Below, one piece after another: positions 17,314 through 26,262 of a stretch of DNA of 64,000 nt; positions within the stretch are counted from its first letter, which is position 1; each line of letters opens with the position of its first letter. Below the pieces are notes generated by a model. That model saw only the letters and a program-made list of their open reading frames with translations. It made no database searches and had not been told where the DNA came from. The position numbers were made by a program, and so were the translations under genes. This stretch comes from Lachnoclostridium edouardi. GTDB lineage: Bacteria; Bacillota; Clostridia; Lachnospirales; Lachnospiraceae. The stretch spans positions 639,006 to 703,005 of the forward strand of contig NZ_OESQ01000001.1 of NCBI RefSeq assembly GCF_900240245.1, written 5' to 3'.

Positions 17314-18976
17314 CTTTTTTTACAGGCAGCATAGCTTCCGCCTTTGCAAGGGCCGCGTCAATATTAGCGCAGAAGTTTTCCTGTCCCAGCTTTTTGTCAA
17401 AGCCTGCCTTTCTCATTACAGAATAAGGCTGGCTTTGTACATGGGATAACAGCACTGTAATATTTCTGGCTTTACATCTGTCCACAAAGCCGTCCAGGGA
17501 TGTAAGAGCGGCAATATCCATAGAAGGCACGCTGCGCATACGCAGAATAATAACTCTGGTATTTTTTTGGGCTGTAATTCTAAGCAGCTCGTCTACTGTG
17601 GCAAAAAAGATAGGCCCTTCCAGCTCGTATACTAAAGTATGTCTGGGCACCTTTTTATAATGCAGGTTGTCCGCATCGTCCTCCGGTATTTCCTCATAAG
17701 ACCATCCCCGCACAGTAGTAACGTCTGACATTCTGCGCATAAATAAAAAGGCGGAAATCAGAACCCCCATCTCCACTGCAAACAGAAGATCCACCAAAAT
17801 TCCTGAAAAAAAGGTGACTAACATTACCGCCACATCCGATTTAGGGGCATGGCCGATAATAAATACAACTTCCTTCCAGTTAATCATGTTTACAGCTACT
17901 GTAATCAAAATAGCCGATAAGGTGGGAATAGGGATGTAGCCGGCTAACGGCATAAGAAAAATCAAAATAAAAAGCACGCATACGCTGTGGACCATGCCAG
18001 CTACAGGAGTACGGCCTCCGTTTTTAATATTGCTGGATGCCCTGGCCACGGCTCCGGCCACCGGCACTGCTCCAAAGAAGCCGCAAAAAATATTAGCGAT
18101 GCCCTGGGCAATTAACTCCTGGCTGGAATCATGCTGTTCTCCCATTAAGCCGTCTGTCACAACACAGGCCAAAAGGGAGACAATGGCAATTAGAAGGGCC
18201 AGCGTAACAGCTGAAGGCAGCAAATTGGAAATCAATTCTAAACTGATTTCCGGCATGGATGGCCTGGGAAAATGGGAAGGCAGTTCTCCGTAAACACTGC
18301 GTATAGTGGCAACCTCCTTCATATTTCCAAAAAGTACTATAGGAGTTGTAATAAGAATAGCTGCCAGGGAGTTGGGAATCCTGTTTGTAATTTTAGGCAG
18401 CACTAAAAGTATAATAATTGCCATACAGCCTATAGCGGCAGTTCTGTCGTTTAACGTGTGAAGCACCTGGCTGTAAGCCACAAATTTATCCATAACCTTT
18501 ACAGGAATATCTCCCATATCAAGGCCTAAAAACCCTTTGATCTGGCCTGAGAAAATACCCATGGCGATACCGGCTGTAAAGCCTGTTGTAATTGTTCTAG
18601 GAATATATTTTAACAGCATTCCAAAACGCAGCGCTCCCAGAATAATCAGAAAAACACCTGCCATAATGCTGGCTAAGGCTAATCCTGTCAGACCAAAATC
18701 CCGGACAATTGTAAATACTGTCATAACAGTGGCGGCCGTGGCGCCTCCAATATTTACCCTGCTGCCTCCCAACAAAGATACCAGAAATCCTCCTACTATT
18801 GCTGAATACAGTCCTCTCTCCGGACTCATTCCGGAAGCTATGGCCAGAGCTACTGATAAGGGAAAGGCAATTACAGCCACAATCGCCCCGGATATAATAT
18901 CCTTAATCAGCTGCTGTCTTCCGTATCCTTTCATACAAGTCATTATCTTTGGTTTCCACTCACTTTTCACCTTCAT
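17300..18976 (-). CDS. SulP family anion transporter with STAS domain
   Basis: The ATG at 18976 has GGGGAG close upstream; an ORF start at 19009 adds 11 residues without support. The 558-residue protein has 10-14 transmembrane segments with the SulP signature AIVAVIAFPLSVALAIASG near the N-terminus and the PVAGAVARASSNIKNGGRTP segment, and a C-terminal cytoplasmic STAS domain (about 435-550, with RSVPSMDIAALTSLDGF). SulP proteins move sulfate, bicarbonate or dicarboxylates. The substrate is not identifiable here, and no sulfate-assimilation or carbonic anhydrase gene is adjacent. Confidence 0.92.
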   Translation of the reverse strand: MKVKSEWKPKIMTCMKGYGRQQLIKDIISGAIVAVIAFPLSVALAIASGMSPERGLYSAIVGGFLVSLLGGSRVNIGGATAATVMTVFTIVRDFGLTGLALASIMAGVFLIILGALRFGMLLKYIPRTITTGFTAGIAMGIFSGQIKGFLGLDMGDIPVKVMDKFVAYSQVLHTLNDRTAAIGCMAIIILLVLPKITNRIPNSLAAILITTPIVLFGNMKEVATIRSVYGELPSHFPRPSMPEISLELISNLLPSAVTLALLIAIVSLLACVVTDGLMGEQHDSSQELIAQGIANIFCGFFGAVPVAGAVARASSNIKNGGRTPVAGMVHSVCVLFILIFLMPLAGYIPIPTLSAILITVAVNMINWKEVVFIIGHAPKSDVAVMLVTFFSGILVDLLFAVEMGVLISAFLFMRRMSDVTTVRGWSYEEIPEDDADNLHYKKVPRHTLVYELEGPIFFATVDELLRITAQKNTRVIILRMRSVPSMDIAALTSLDGFVDRCKARNITVLLSHVQSQPYSVMRKAGFDKKLGQENFCANIDAALAKAEAMLPVKKAKED

Positions 18977-19036
18977 TACTCCCCTGTGCAAGAAAAACCG
19001 CACGCCCAATAGGACATGCGGCCTGAACTCTTGTTT

Positions 19037-19435
19037 TTATAACTCAATCTTGTAATCGTCTGATCCTTCACCGTTTACTACGTAGTAAGCTACAGATTCC
19101 TCAGGCTTTACATAAATTTCAATAGTCTTAATCTCCACGCCTCTGTGGGATTTTTTAAATGCCTTTTTTGCTGACTCTAAAACCTCTTTTGCTTCAATCT
19201 GCTTTCCTGCATACTCTACATATACAGAAGCTTTTGGATCTGCCTTTTTAGCAGGAGCTTTCTTAGTAGTTTTTGCTCCAGCTGTTGTTTTAGCAGCTGT
19301 CTCCTTTACAGGCGCTTCCTTCGCAGGTGCTTTTACCTCTGCTGTTTCTGCAGCCGGCGCTGTCTGAACTGGCGCAGCAGTCTTCTTCACTGCCTTTGTT
19401 TCTGTGGTTTTTGTTTCTTTCTTTACGGTTGCCAT
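19037..19435 (-). CDS. Lys/Ala-rich protein with DUF6465-like C-terminal domain
   Basis: The 132-residue protein has a low-complexity, Ala/Lys/Thr/Pro-rich N-terminal half (about 1-70), resembling histone-like tails, and a folded C-terminal half starting SVYVEYAGKQIEAKE that resembles the DUF6465 family of Lachnospiraceae. No function is known. GAGGAGG precedes the ATG and a consensus promoter lies upstream, so it is probably well expressed as a single gene. Confidence 0.8.
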   Translation of the reverse strand: MATVKKETKTTETKAVKKTAAPVQTAPAAETAEVKAPAKEAPVKETAAKTTAGAKTTKKAPAKKADPKASVYVEYAGKQIEAKEVLESAKKAFKKSHRGVEIKTIEIYVKPEESVAYYVVNGEGSDDYKIEL

Positions 19436-19509
19436 AATTACTTCCTCCTCGCAATCCTTGTTAAAATTCTAATCAGTAAACGCCAAGCTGTCTTATTTAT
19501 GCTTAGTGC

Positions 19510-19538
19510 ATTATAAATCTATTCTGATTTTTTGTCAA
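19510..19538 (-). promoter_or_regulatory. Consensus sigma-A promoter for the DUF6465-like gene
   Basis: TTGACA (19538-19533) and TATAAT (19515-19510) on the minus strand, both exact consensus hexamers with a 17-bp spacer. Its presence suggests strong constitutive expression. Confidence 0.8.
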
Positions 19539-19574
19539 CAAACCTGTCTGAATTCTCTGTTTCTTGTTATAATG

Positions 19575-20198
19575 TTATGGCTTAATAAGCCTGGAGGCAG
19601 ACATCATTTTTTCACAAATTACATACATATTCGTTACATTTCCCACAGCCAGCTTTTCTGTCAGTCCATAATGATTGAGACATGTGCCGCAGGTAAGTAT
19701 TTCTGCTCCCTGGCTTTCTAAAAGCCTTAAATCCTCTAAAGAATCTGAACCTTCCACAGAAAGCTTTGCACCTCCGTTATACAATAAAACTGTCTCCGGG
19801 ATCTCTTCCAGCTCTGTCAGCCCATAAATAAATCCCTTCATCAGAAGTCGGCCTAACACATCATCTCCCTCCCCCATATGGTCTGCGGAAATAACAACTG
19901 CCTTTCCTGCTGTTGCTGCTTCTAAAACTTGTTTTTTCTCCTCTGTTTTACAATCTGTCTCCTTATCACAGCAGGTTTCTTGGTCATTTTTCTTAAATAT
20001 CACCTTATATTCATGTTCTCCCAGCTGGCAAGATTCCGTTTCCACCTTCATATAATTTCCCAGTTTCATTAAATTGGAAACTGCGGCCGTATTATCTACT
20101 AAAACTTCTAACGTGGAATCATCCATATGTTCTAAAGCTTTTTTTGCCTCAATCACCGGTTTAGGACAAGACATTCCTCTTGCATCTACTAATTTCAT
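19575..20198 (-). CDS. yedF: YedF, sulfurtransferase-like selenium metabolism protein
   Basis: The 207-residue protein has an N-terminal TusA/SirA domain with the ARGMSCPKPV motif (Cys10 as the expected thiol) and a C-terminal DsrE-like domain with a conserved CGTCLNHYG segment. YedF of this two-domain form is a known marker of organisms that use selenium, where it is thought to deliver selenium to SelD. The neighbouring genes are unrelated and no selA, selB or selD is in the window. The two cysteine sites are intact. Confidence 0.88.
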   Translation of the reverse strand: MKLVDARGMSCPKPVIEAKKALEHMDDSTLEVLVDNTAAVSNLMKLGNYMKVETESCQLGEHEYKVIFKKNDQETCCDKETDCKTEEKKQVLEAATAGKAVVISADHMGEGDDVLGRLLMKGFIYGLTELEEIPETVLLYNGGAKLSVEGSDSLEDLRLLESQGAEILTCGTCLNHYGLTEKLAVGNVTNMYVICEKMMSASRLIKP

Positions 20199-20307
20199 TT
20201 TAACTTATATTCTCCTTTTATTCTCCTTCTTTTGGATTTATGATATCATTTTTTTCTTTTTTGTGCTATAGTCAGAAAGAAACTCTTGATGAAAGGCTGG
20301 ATTTTCC

Positions 20308-21207
20308 ATGAAGTTTATAGAAAAACATCCAATGACCATGATTATCACCGGCATTTTTGGCATCTCCCTTTCTGCTATTTTTGTAAAATTTTCAGAAGCT
20401 CCCTCAGCAGTTACCGCCGCTTACAGACTAGTCTGGACGGTTCTCCTTATGTCACCTGTTGCCCTGGGCCAAAAGAAATATAGATCAGAGCTTTTTTCCG
20501 TTAACAAAAAAACCTTATTGCTCTGCGCTGTCAGCGGCATATTTCTGGCTTTTCACTTTTTCTTCTGGTTTGCCTCTCTTAGTCATACCTCTGTAGCCAG
20601 CTCTACAGTAATTGTGTGCACAGAAGTAATCTGGGTGGCCTTAGGATACTGCATATTTATGAAGGGAACTTTGGGATGGAAGGCTGTTCTCATCATACTG
20701 GCTACCTTTTTGGGAAGTATTCTCATCGCCTTTTCTGATTATAACGGCGGGGAAAATCATTTATACGGAGATATTTTATCTCTGGCGGCAGCGGTTTTTG
20801 TGGCTGTATATACATTACTTGGAGGTATAGCCCGCCGCACTATGACCACCACCGCTTATACATACCTTGTATATGTATTTTCAGGTATTACTTTAATCGC
20901 CCTTGTATTGCTCCAGGGACAGTCATTTACAGGCTGGGGCCTTAGCCCTATAATTGTAGGCCTGCTTCTAAGTATTTTTTCTACCTTACTTGGACACAGC
21001 ATATTCAGCTGGTGCTTAAAATACTTTTCACCGGCTTTTGTCTCTGCCTCCAAGCTGTGCGAGCCAGTAGTAGCCGGCTTTATTGCCATGGCGCTTTTTC
21101 AGGAAATTCCGGCGCCTCTGCAGCTTATAGGAAGCGCCGTTATTTTAGGCAGCGTGCTGTACTACTCTTATATTGAAAATAAAGCGCTGCAGAAAAAGAC
21201 TTCTTAG
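20308..21207 (+). CDS. DMT/EamA family transporter
   Basis: The 299-residue protein has ten transmembrane segments in two EamA repeats (about 10-140 and 155-290). Conserved pieces include SLSHTSVASSTVIV at the end of the first repeat and SPAFVSASKLCEPV in the second. These proteins export or import metabolites such as amino acids; the substrate is unknown. Divergent from yedF. Its last 27 bases are also one arm of a terminator for the convergent ptsI operon. Confidence 0.9.
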   Translation: MKFIEKHPMTMIITGIFGISLSAIFVKFSEAPSAVTAAYRLVWTVLLMSPVALGQKKYRSELFSVNKKTLLLCAVSGIFLAFHFFFWFASLSHTSVASSTVIVCTEVIWVALGYCIFMKGTLGWKAVLIILATFLGSILIAFSDYNGGENHLYGDILSLAAAVFVAVYTLLGGIARRTMTTTAYTYLVYVFSGITLIALVLLQGQSFTGWGLSPIIVGLLLSIFSTLLGHSIFSWCLKYFSPAFVSASKLCEPVVAGFIAMALFQEIPAPLQLIGSAVILGSVLYYSYIENKALQKKTS

Positions 21208-21224
21208 TCTGTCTGCAACGCTTT
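21181..21224 (-). terminator. Terminator of the PTS operon, inside the 3' end of the EamA gene
   Basis: AAAGCGCTGCAG (21181-21192) pairs with CTGCAACGCTTT (21213-21224) with a single mismatch, plus an inner AGACT/AGTCT stem. On the minus strand the hairpin is followed by ATTTTC. There is no T-run on the plus strand. Confidence 0.65.
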
Positions 21225-21232
21225 ACTGAAAC

Positions 21233-22861
21233 TTATCTTCTATCTATTTTTCTCACTTCGTTTCTCACTCTTAAAACCATGGACGGAGACACAGAAAGCT
21301 CGTCCATTCCCATATCTAAGAATTCTCTGATTAAAGACAAATCTGCTCCCAATTCCCCGCAGATGCCTGCCCAAATTCCATTTTTATGAGCATTTTCCGC
21401 CACTAATCTTAACAGGCGCAGCACCGCCGGATGGTGAGGGTCATAAAAATCATCCAGATTGTTGTTCTGACGGTCAATAGCCAGCGTATACTGAGTCAGG
21501 TCGTTAGTTCCAATGCTGAAAAAGTCTACTTCCTTTGCCAGCACGTCGCTCATTACTGCAGCTGCAGGAGTCTCTATCATAATACCCTGTTCAATGTTGC
21601 CGAAAGGAATATTATTGGCAGACAGCTCCTCTTTTACCTCTTCTACAATCTGTTTAATTTTCCTAACTTCTTCCACAGAAATAATCATAGGATACATTAC
21701 TGCAATATTGCCGTAAACACTGGCTCTGAGAATGGCTCTCATCTGTGTTTTAAAGATTTCAGGACGTTTCAGGCAGATACGAATAGCCCGGAAGCCTAAT
21801 GCAGGATTTTCTTCCTGGTCTAAATCAAAGTAATCTACCTTTTTATCAGCTCCAATATCCAATGTTCTGATAATTACCTTTTTTCCTGCCATCAGCTCTG
21901 CCACCTGACGGTAAGCCTGAAGCTGCTCCTCCTCTGTAGGATATGTGTCTCTTCCTAAATACAAAAATTCACTTCTAAACAGGCCAATTCCTCCAGCGTC
22001 ATTGGCCATTACGCTGGCTACGTCTCCCACGCTGCCAATATTTGCATAAATATTAATTTTCTGGCCGTCTAAAGTAATATTCTCTTTGCCCTTTAACTGC
22101 TGAAGCAGCTTCGTTTTTTCCTCTTCCTCCTGGATTTTTGCCGCAGCCGCCTTTTCAGTCTCCTGGTCCGGCTCCACAATTACCTGGCCTTTGGAACCAT
22201 CTACAATGCCTATTTTTCCGTTAACGCTGCTGTCTAAAGGAATATTAACTCCCACAACAGCAGGAATATTCATCATTCTGGCTAAAATAGCAGTGTGTGA
22301 ATTGGCTGAACCATGTACGGTGACAAAAGCCAGAACCTTATCTTTATCTAACTGAACAGTTTCACTGGGGGTCAGATCGTCAGCCACAATAATAACCGGC
22401 TGGTCAAAATTCAGGCCATTTCCTCCTGCGCCGCTAAGCACGTTAATTAAGCGTTCAGATATGTCTTTTACATCAACAGATCTGGCCTTCATGTATTCAT
22501 CATCCATTTCTGCAAACATCTGAGAAAAATTATCTCCGGTGGTGGCTACTGCATATTCTGCATTCACCTCCTGAGTTCTCACAATATTTTCAATGGACTC
22601 TAAATAATCGTCATCCTCCATCATCATCTGATGTACTTCAAAAATAGCCGCGTTGGCTTCTCCCACTTCTTTCAGCGCCTTATCATACAAGCCCTGAAGC
22701 TGCGCAAGCGCCTCTTCCTTTGCTTCCTCAAAACGCTTCATCTCAGCGTCTGCATCTTTGATGCGGGTTCTCTTTACAAGATTATCTTTCTTCTGGAACA
22801 CTGCCAGCTTGCCCATAGCAGTGCCCCTGAATACTGGTTTTCCAAAATACTTTTCCATCAT
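21233..22861 (-). CDS. ptsI: PTS enzyme I (phosphoenolpyruvate-protein phosphotransferase)
   Basis: The 542-residue enzyme transfers phosphate from PEP to HPr. The phosphohistidine motif HGSANSHTAIL lies at about residues 183-193, and the PEP-binding barrel has IGLFRSEFLYLG and the active-site cysteine region GIWAGICGELGAD. GGAG is 8 bases upstream of the ATG. It is the third gene of the IIA-HPr-EI operon, 17 bp after ptsH. A general cytosolic PTS without a membrane EIIC/EIIB partner nearby serves sugar permeases elsewhere. Confidence 0.96.
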   Translation of the reverse strand: MMEKYFGKPVFRGTAMGKLAVFQKKDNLVKRTRIKDADAEMKRFEEAKEEALAQLQGLYDKALKEVGEANAAIFEVHQMMMEDDDYLESIENIVRTQEVNAEYAVATTGDNFSQMFAEMDDEYMKARSVDVKDISERLINVLSGAGGNGLNFDQPVIIVADDLTPSETVQLDKDKVLAFVTVHGSANSHTAILARMMNIPAVVGVNIPLDSSVNGKIGIVDGSKGQVIVEPDQETEKAAAAKIQEEEEKTKLLQQLKGKENITLDGQKINIYANIGSVGDVASVMANDAGGIGLFRSEFLYLGRDTYPTEEEQLQAYRQVAELMAGKKVIIRTLDIGADKKVDYFDLDQEENPALGFRAIRICLKRPEIFKTQMRAILRASVYGNIAVMYPMIISVEEVRKIKQIVEEVKEELSANNIPFGNIEQGIMIETPAAAVMSDVLAKEVDFFSIGTNDLTQYTLAIDRQNNNLDDFYDPHHPAVLRLLRLVAENAHKNGIWAGICGELGADLSLIREFLDMGMDELSVSPSMVLRVRNEVRKIDRR

Positions 22862-22878
22862 TTAATAATCTCCTAACT

Positions 22879-23136
22879 TTACAGATTATCCTGGAAGAAC
22901 TTTTCCACTGCTGGTCCTGCAGTTTCTTCATCCTCTCCTTCCACAGTCACTGTAATCTCATGGCCGCATTTTACTCCCAGGCTCATTACAGCCATCAGCT
23001 TTTTGGCATCCACTGTCCTTCCCTCTTTTTCAATACTTACCTTGCTTTCATACTGCTTTGCTTCCTTAACCAGAAGTCCTGCCGGTCTTGCATGAATTCC
23101 TAACTCATCCTTAACTGTGTAATGAAACTGATACAT
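22879..23136 (-). CDS. ptsH: Phosphocarrier protein HPr lacking the regulatory serine
   Basis: The 85-residue HPr has the active-site His15 in GIHARPAGL, so it can accept phosphate from enzyme I. At position 46, where Gram-positive HPr usually has the serine phosphorylated by HPr kinase, this protein has lysine (DAKKLMAVMSLG; Lys46), and the nearest serine is Ser52. Ser46 phosphorylation is needed for CcpA co-repression, so this copy would not support it in the normal way. It lies between the IIA gene and ptsI. Confidence 0.93.
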   Translation of the reverse strand: MYQFHYTVKDELGIHARPAGLLVKEAKQYESKVSIEKEGRTVDAKKLMAVMSLGVKCGHEITVTVEGEDEETAGPAVEKFFQDNL

Positions 23137-23171
23137 AATCTTTTCCTCCTGCTTACTTTTTTTATTTAAAT

Positions 23172-23675
23172 TTATTTTTTGTATGTGATCATCACTGTTT
23201 CTTTTGCTGTAACCGGGCCTGTAGTCATTTTCACTTCCCGCACGTCATCCATATTAGTAATCAATATAGGGGTAATAGTATTATATCCCTTTTCCTTTAA
23301 TAATTCTAAATCTACTTCTGCCAGCAAATCTCCTGCTTTTACAGTCTGATCTTTTTTTACGTGGCATGTAAAGCCTTCACCGTTAAGAGCTACTGTTTCC
23401 AGCCCAATGTGAATTAAAACCTCAGCTCCCTCCTCTGCTTCAATTCCATATGCATGTTTGGAAGGAATCAGGCTGACAATCTTTCCATTTACAGGGCTGT
23501 AGATCTTTCCATCCTCCGGAATCAGGGCAACGCCGTCTCCCAGCATCTTCTGGGAAAATACAGGGTCAGGAACTTCCTCAACAGGAACTGTCTTGCCGCT
23601 TTGAATTGCCAGCAGCCGGCCCTCTTTTGGCGCTGCAGACTCTTCCTCTTTTTTTCCAAATAATTTTTTAAACAT
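23172..23675 (-). CDS. PTS IIA component, glucose type (Crr-like)
   Basis: The ATG at 23675 is used because GGAGG stands 7 bases upstream; the longer frame to 23753 has no ribosome site and covers the promoter. The 167-residue protein has a short Lys/Glu-rich lead (MFKKLFGKKEEES) and a IIA-glucose domain with both histidine motifs, KHAYGIEAEEG and VLIHIGLETVALNG. The second histidine would carry phosphate. As a free-standing IIA it serves IIBC proteins encoded elsewhere. It is the first gene of the general PTS operon. Confidence 0.93.
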   Translation of the reverse strand: MFKKLFGKKEEESAAPKEGRLLAIQSGKTVPVEEVPDPVFSQKMLGDGVALIPEDGKIYSPVNGKIVSLIPSKHAYGIEAEEGAEVLIHIGLETVALNGEGFTCHVKKDQTVKAGDLLAEVDLELLKEKGYNTITPILITNMDDVREVKMTTGPVTAKETVMITYKK

Positions 23676-23728
23676 TTTTCTTCCTCCTATTTCTTGATTA
23701 TTGTACAAAAAACAGTTTATATACAGGT

Positions 23729-23757
23729 ATAATAGCACACTGTTATATCTCATGCAA
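23729..23757 (-). promoter_or_regulatory. Promoter of the IIA-ptsH-ptsI operon
   Basis: TTGCAT (23757-23752) and TATTAT (23734-23729) on the minus strand, 17-bp spacer, about 45 bp upstream of the start codon at 23675. Confidence 0.65.
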
Positions 23758-23839
23758 ATAAAATTGTCGTTTTTTTCACAACCTTATGGTTTCTATACAA
23801 AGGCCCATTTAATCTGGCCCTGCTCCTGACGCAGCTGAA

Positions 23840-23875
23840 GCTGAAAATAATAGGAGCGCCGCAAAACAGCGCTCC
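23840..23875 (-). terminator. Terminator of the polyamine operon
   Basis: GGAGCGC (23853-23859) pairs with GCGCTCC (23869-23875); on the minus strand a T-rich run (TATTATTTTC) follows. It is 9 bp past the nspC stop codon. Confidence 0.8.
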
Positions 23876-23883
23876 TTTGTAAT

Positions 23884-25020
23884 TTATGATAACCTGTTTT
23901 TAAAATCCTCATACCCAAAGCTGCGCACGATTTTACAGACTCCCTGGCTGTCTCTATATACAATAGAGGGAAGGGCCATTCCGTTAAAGGTATTTGTCTT
24001 TACCATAGTATATAAAGCCATATCCTCAAAAATCACCAAACTGCCTGGCTTTAAGGGATCCTGAAAGGAGTAATCTCCAATAATATCGCCTGCTAAGCAG
24101 GTGGGACCTGCTAAACGGTAGGTGTACTGCAGCTCTCCTGCTTTTTTGCTGTCTGTCACTGGCGGACGGTAGGGCATCTCCAGCACGTCAGGCATGTGAC
24201 ATGCGGCAGAAGTATCTAAAATCGCAATGTCTATTTTGTTGTGAACAACCTCCAGTACTCTGGACACTAAAAATCCGGCGTTCAGCACCACTGCTTCTCC
24301 AGGCTCTAAATATATTTCCACATGGTATGTGTCTCTCAGGTGACGAATAATTTTTACCAGCCGCTCAATATCATATCCTGGCCTTGTAATATGGTGTCCG
24401 CCTCCCAGGTTCACCCATTTCATCTGTCCCAGCCAGGGGCCGAATTTTTCCTCCACAGCCTTCACCGTCACCTCCAGAGCGTCAGAATCCTGCTCGCACA
24501 AGGTGTGAATGTGAAAACCGTCTAACATAGGCAGAATTCCCTGATCAAAAGCCTCCAGGGTAGTTCCCAGTCTGGAGCCAGGGGAGCAGGGATCGTAAAT
24601 CTCATGTCCCTCCTGGGTGGAGCATTCCGGATTTAATCTAAGTCCAATTGATTTTCCGGCGCTTCTGGCCTTTAAGCCTAATTTTCTCACCTGAGCCGGA
24701 GAGTTGAAAATAATGTGGTCTGCAAACTGAAGCAGCTCTTCAAATTCATCTTCCCTGTAAGCGGGAGAAAACACGTGGGTTTCTCCCCCCATTTCTTCAC
24801 ATCCTAATCTGGCCTCATAAAGACCGCTGGCAGCTGTTCCGGCTAAATATTTTTTTATTAAGGGATACACGCTGAACATGGAAAATGCTTTTTGAGCCAG
24901 CAGTATTTTACAACCGGACCGATTCGCCACGTCCTTTAATATTTCCAGATTATGAATCAGGCGTTCTTCATCTATTAAAAAATAAGGTGTAGGGCCTGGG
25001 CCCTCTATGGGCGCCCCCAT
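23884..25020 (-). CDS. nspC: Carboxynorspermidine/carboxyspermidine decarboxylase
   Basis: The 378-residue protein belongs to the alanine-racemase-fold PLP decarboxylases. The PLP lysine is in CKILLAQKAFSMF (about residue 44). The conserved histidine-containing GFHIHTLCEQDSD and the LGGGHHITRPGYD motif, which holds the phosphate-binding glycines, are present, and DTSAACHMPDVLEM carries the active-site region seen in NspC. It removes CO2 from carboxyspermidine to give spermidine (or the nor-form). Its ATG overlaps the stop of the preceding dehydrogenase gene by one base (TAATG), indicating translational coupling. Confidence 0.94.
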   Translation of the reverse strand: MGAPIEGPGPTPYFLIDEERLIHNLEILKDVANRSGCKILLAQKAFSMFSVYPLIKKYLAGTAASGLYEARLGCEEMGGETHVFSPAYREDEFEELLQFADHIIFNSPAQVRKLGLKARSAGKSIGLRLNPECSTQEGHEIYDPCSPGSRLGTTLEAFDQGILPMLDGFHIHTLCEQDSDALEVTVKAVEEKFGPWLGQMKWVNLGGGHHITRPGYDIERLVKIIRHLRDTYHVEIYLEPGEAVVLNAGFLVSRVLEVVHNKIDIAILDTSAACHMPDVLEMPYRPPVTDSKKAGELQYTYRLAGPTCLAGDIIGDYSFQDPLKPGSLVIFEDMALYTMVKTNTFNGMALPSIVYRDSQGVCKIVRSFGYEDFKNRLS

Positions 25021-26222
25021 TAATCCACCAATACCGGATCATAGGACTCTTTCCAGGGCAGTCCCCATTTATTTAATGCATCCATAAATGGGTCCGGATC
25101 AAACTCTTCAATGTTGTGAACTCCCGGCTTATTCCAGGTTCCTGTCATTATCATCATTGCTCCGATCATGGCAGGCACTCCTGTAGTATAAGCCACTGCC
25201 TGAGAACCTACCTCTTTATAACATTCCTCGTGATCGCAAATATTATACAGATAATACGTTTTGTCTTTTCCATCCTTTTTGCCCTGGAAAATACATCCGA
25301 TATTTGTTTTTCCTTTTGTTCTTGGGCCTAAAGAAGAAGGATCAGGCAGCACTGCTTTTAAAAACTGCAGAGGAATAATCTCTTTTCCTTCATACATAAT
25401 AGGCTCAATAGATGTCATTCCCACATTTTCCAAACATTTCAAATGAGTCAAATAGCTTTGTCCAAAGGTCATAAAGAAACGGATTCTTTTAATCCCCGGA
25501 ATATTTAAAGCAAGGCTTTCAATTTCTTCGTGGTGAAGCAGGTACATATCCTTTTCTCCCACTCCCTCAAAATTGTAAACCCGTTTAATTTCCATAGGCT
25601 CTGTTTCTACCCAATGGCCGTCCTCCCAGTAGGAGCCCTTTGCAGAAACCTCTCTAATATTAATTTCCGGGTTAAAATTAGTTGCAAAAGGATATCCGTG
25701 ATCTCCGCCGTTACAATCTAAAATATCAATATAGTTGATTTCGTCAAATTCATGTTTTAAGGCGTAGGCGGAAAATACGCTTGTAACTCCCGGATCAAAT
25801 CCGCTTCCTAACAAGGCTGTGATGCCTGCCTCCTCAAATTTTTCTCTGTAAGCCCACTGCCAGCTGTATTCAAACTTAGCTGTATCCTCAGGCTCATAAT
25901 TTGCTGTGTCAATATAATGTGTTTTTGTAGCCAGACAGGCGTCCATAATAGTCAGATCCTGATATGGAAGAGCCAGGTTTAATACTACGTCCGGCTTTTC
26001 CTGATTAATCAGCTCAATCAGCTGGTCCACCTGATCTGCATCCACCTGAGCTGTAGTAATCTTAGTCTTTGTAGTTCCCTGTAATTTTTCTTTCAAAGCA
26101 TCGCATTTGGATTTTGTGCGGCTGGCAATGCAAATCTCTTCAAATACCTGACTGTTCTGGCAGCATTTGTGAATTGCAACAGAAGCTACTCCTCCACATC
26201 CGATAATTAAGGCTTTTCCCAT
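25020..26222 (-). CDS. Carboxynorspermidine/carboxyspermidine dehydrogenase (saccharopine dehydrogenase family)
   Basis: The start at 26222 is preferred because GGAGG is 8 bases upstream; an ATG two codons earlier is too close to it. The 400-residue protein has an N-terminal Rossmann fold (GKALIIGCGGVASVA) and the saccharopine dehydrogenase domain with IDTANYEPED and GSGFDPGVTSVF. Such enzymes condense aspartate beta-semialdehyde with putrescine (or diaminopropane) and reduce the Schiff base with NADPH to make carboxyspermidine. Adjacent and coupled to nspC, which supports this over a lysine-metabolism role. Confidence 0.94.
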   Translation of the reverse strand: MGKALIIGCGGVASVAIHKCCQNSQVFEEICIASRTKSKCDALKEKLQGTTKTKITTAQVDADQVDQLIELINQEKPDVVLNLALPYQDLTIMDACLATKTHYIDTANYEPEDTAKFEYSWQWAYREKFEEAGITALLGSGFDPGVTSVFSAYALKHEFDEINYIDILDCNGGDHGYPFATNFNPEINIREVSAKGSYWEDGHWVETEPMEIKRVYNFEGVGEKDMYLLHHEEIESLALNIPGIKRIRFFMTFGQSYLTHLKCLENVGMTSIEPIMYEGKEIIPLQFLKAVLPDPSSLGPRTKGKTNIGCIFQGKKDGKDKTYYLYNICDHEECYKEVGSQAVAYTTGVPAMIGAMMIMTGTWNKPGVHNIEEFDPDPFMDALNKWGLPWKESYDPVLVD

Positions 26223-26262
26223 TTCCATTTCCTCCTTACATGGTTTCTTAAATTTATCTTTC

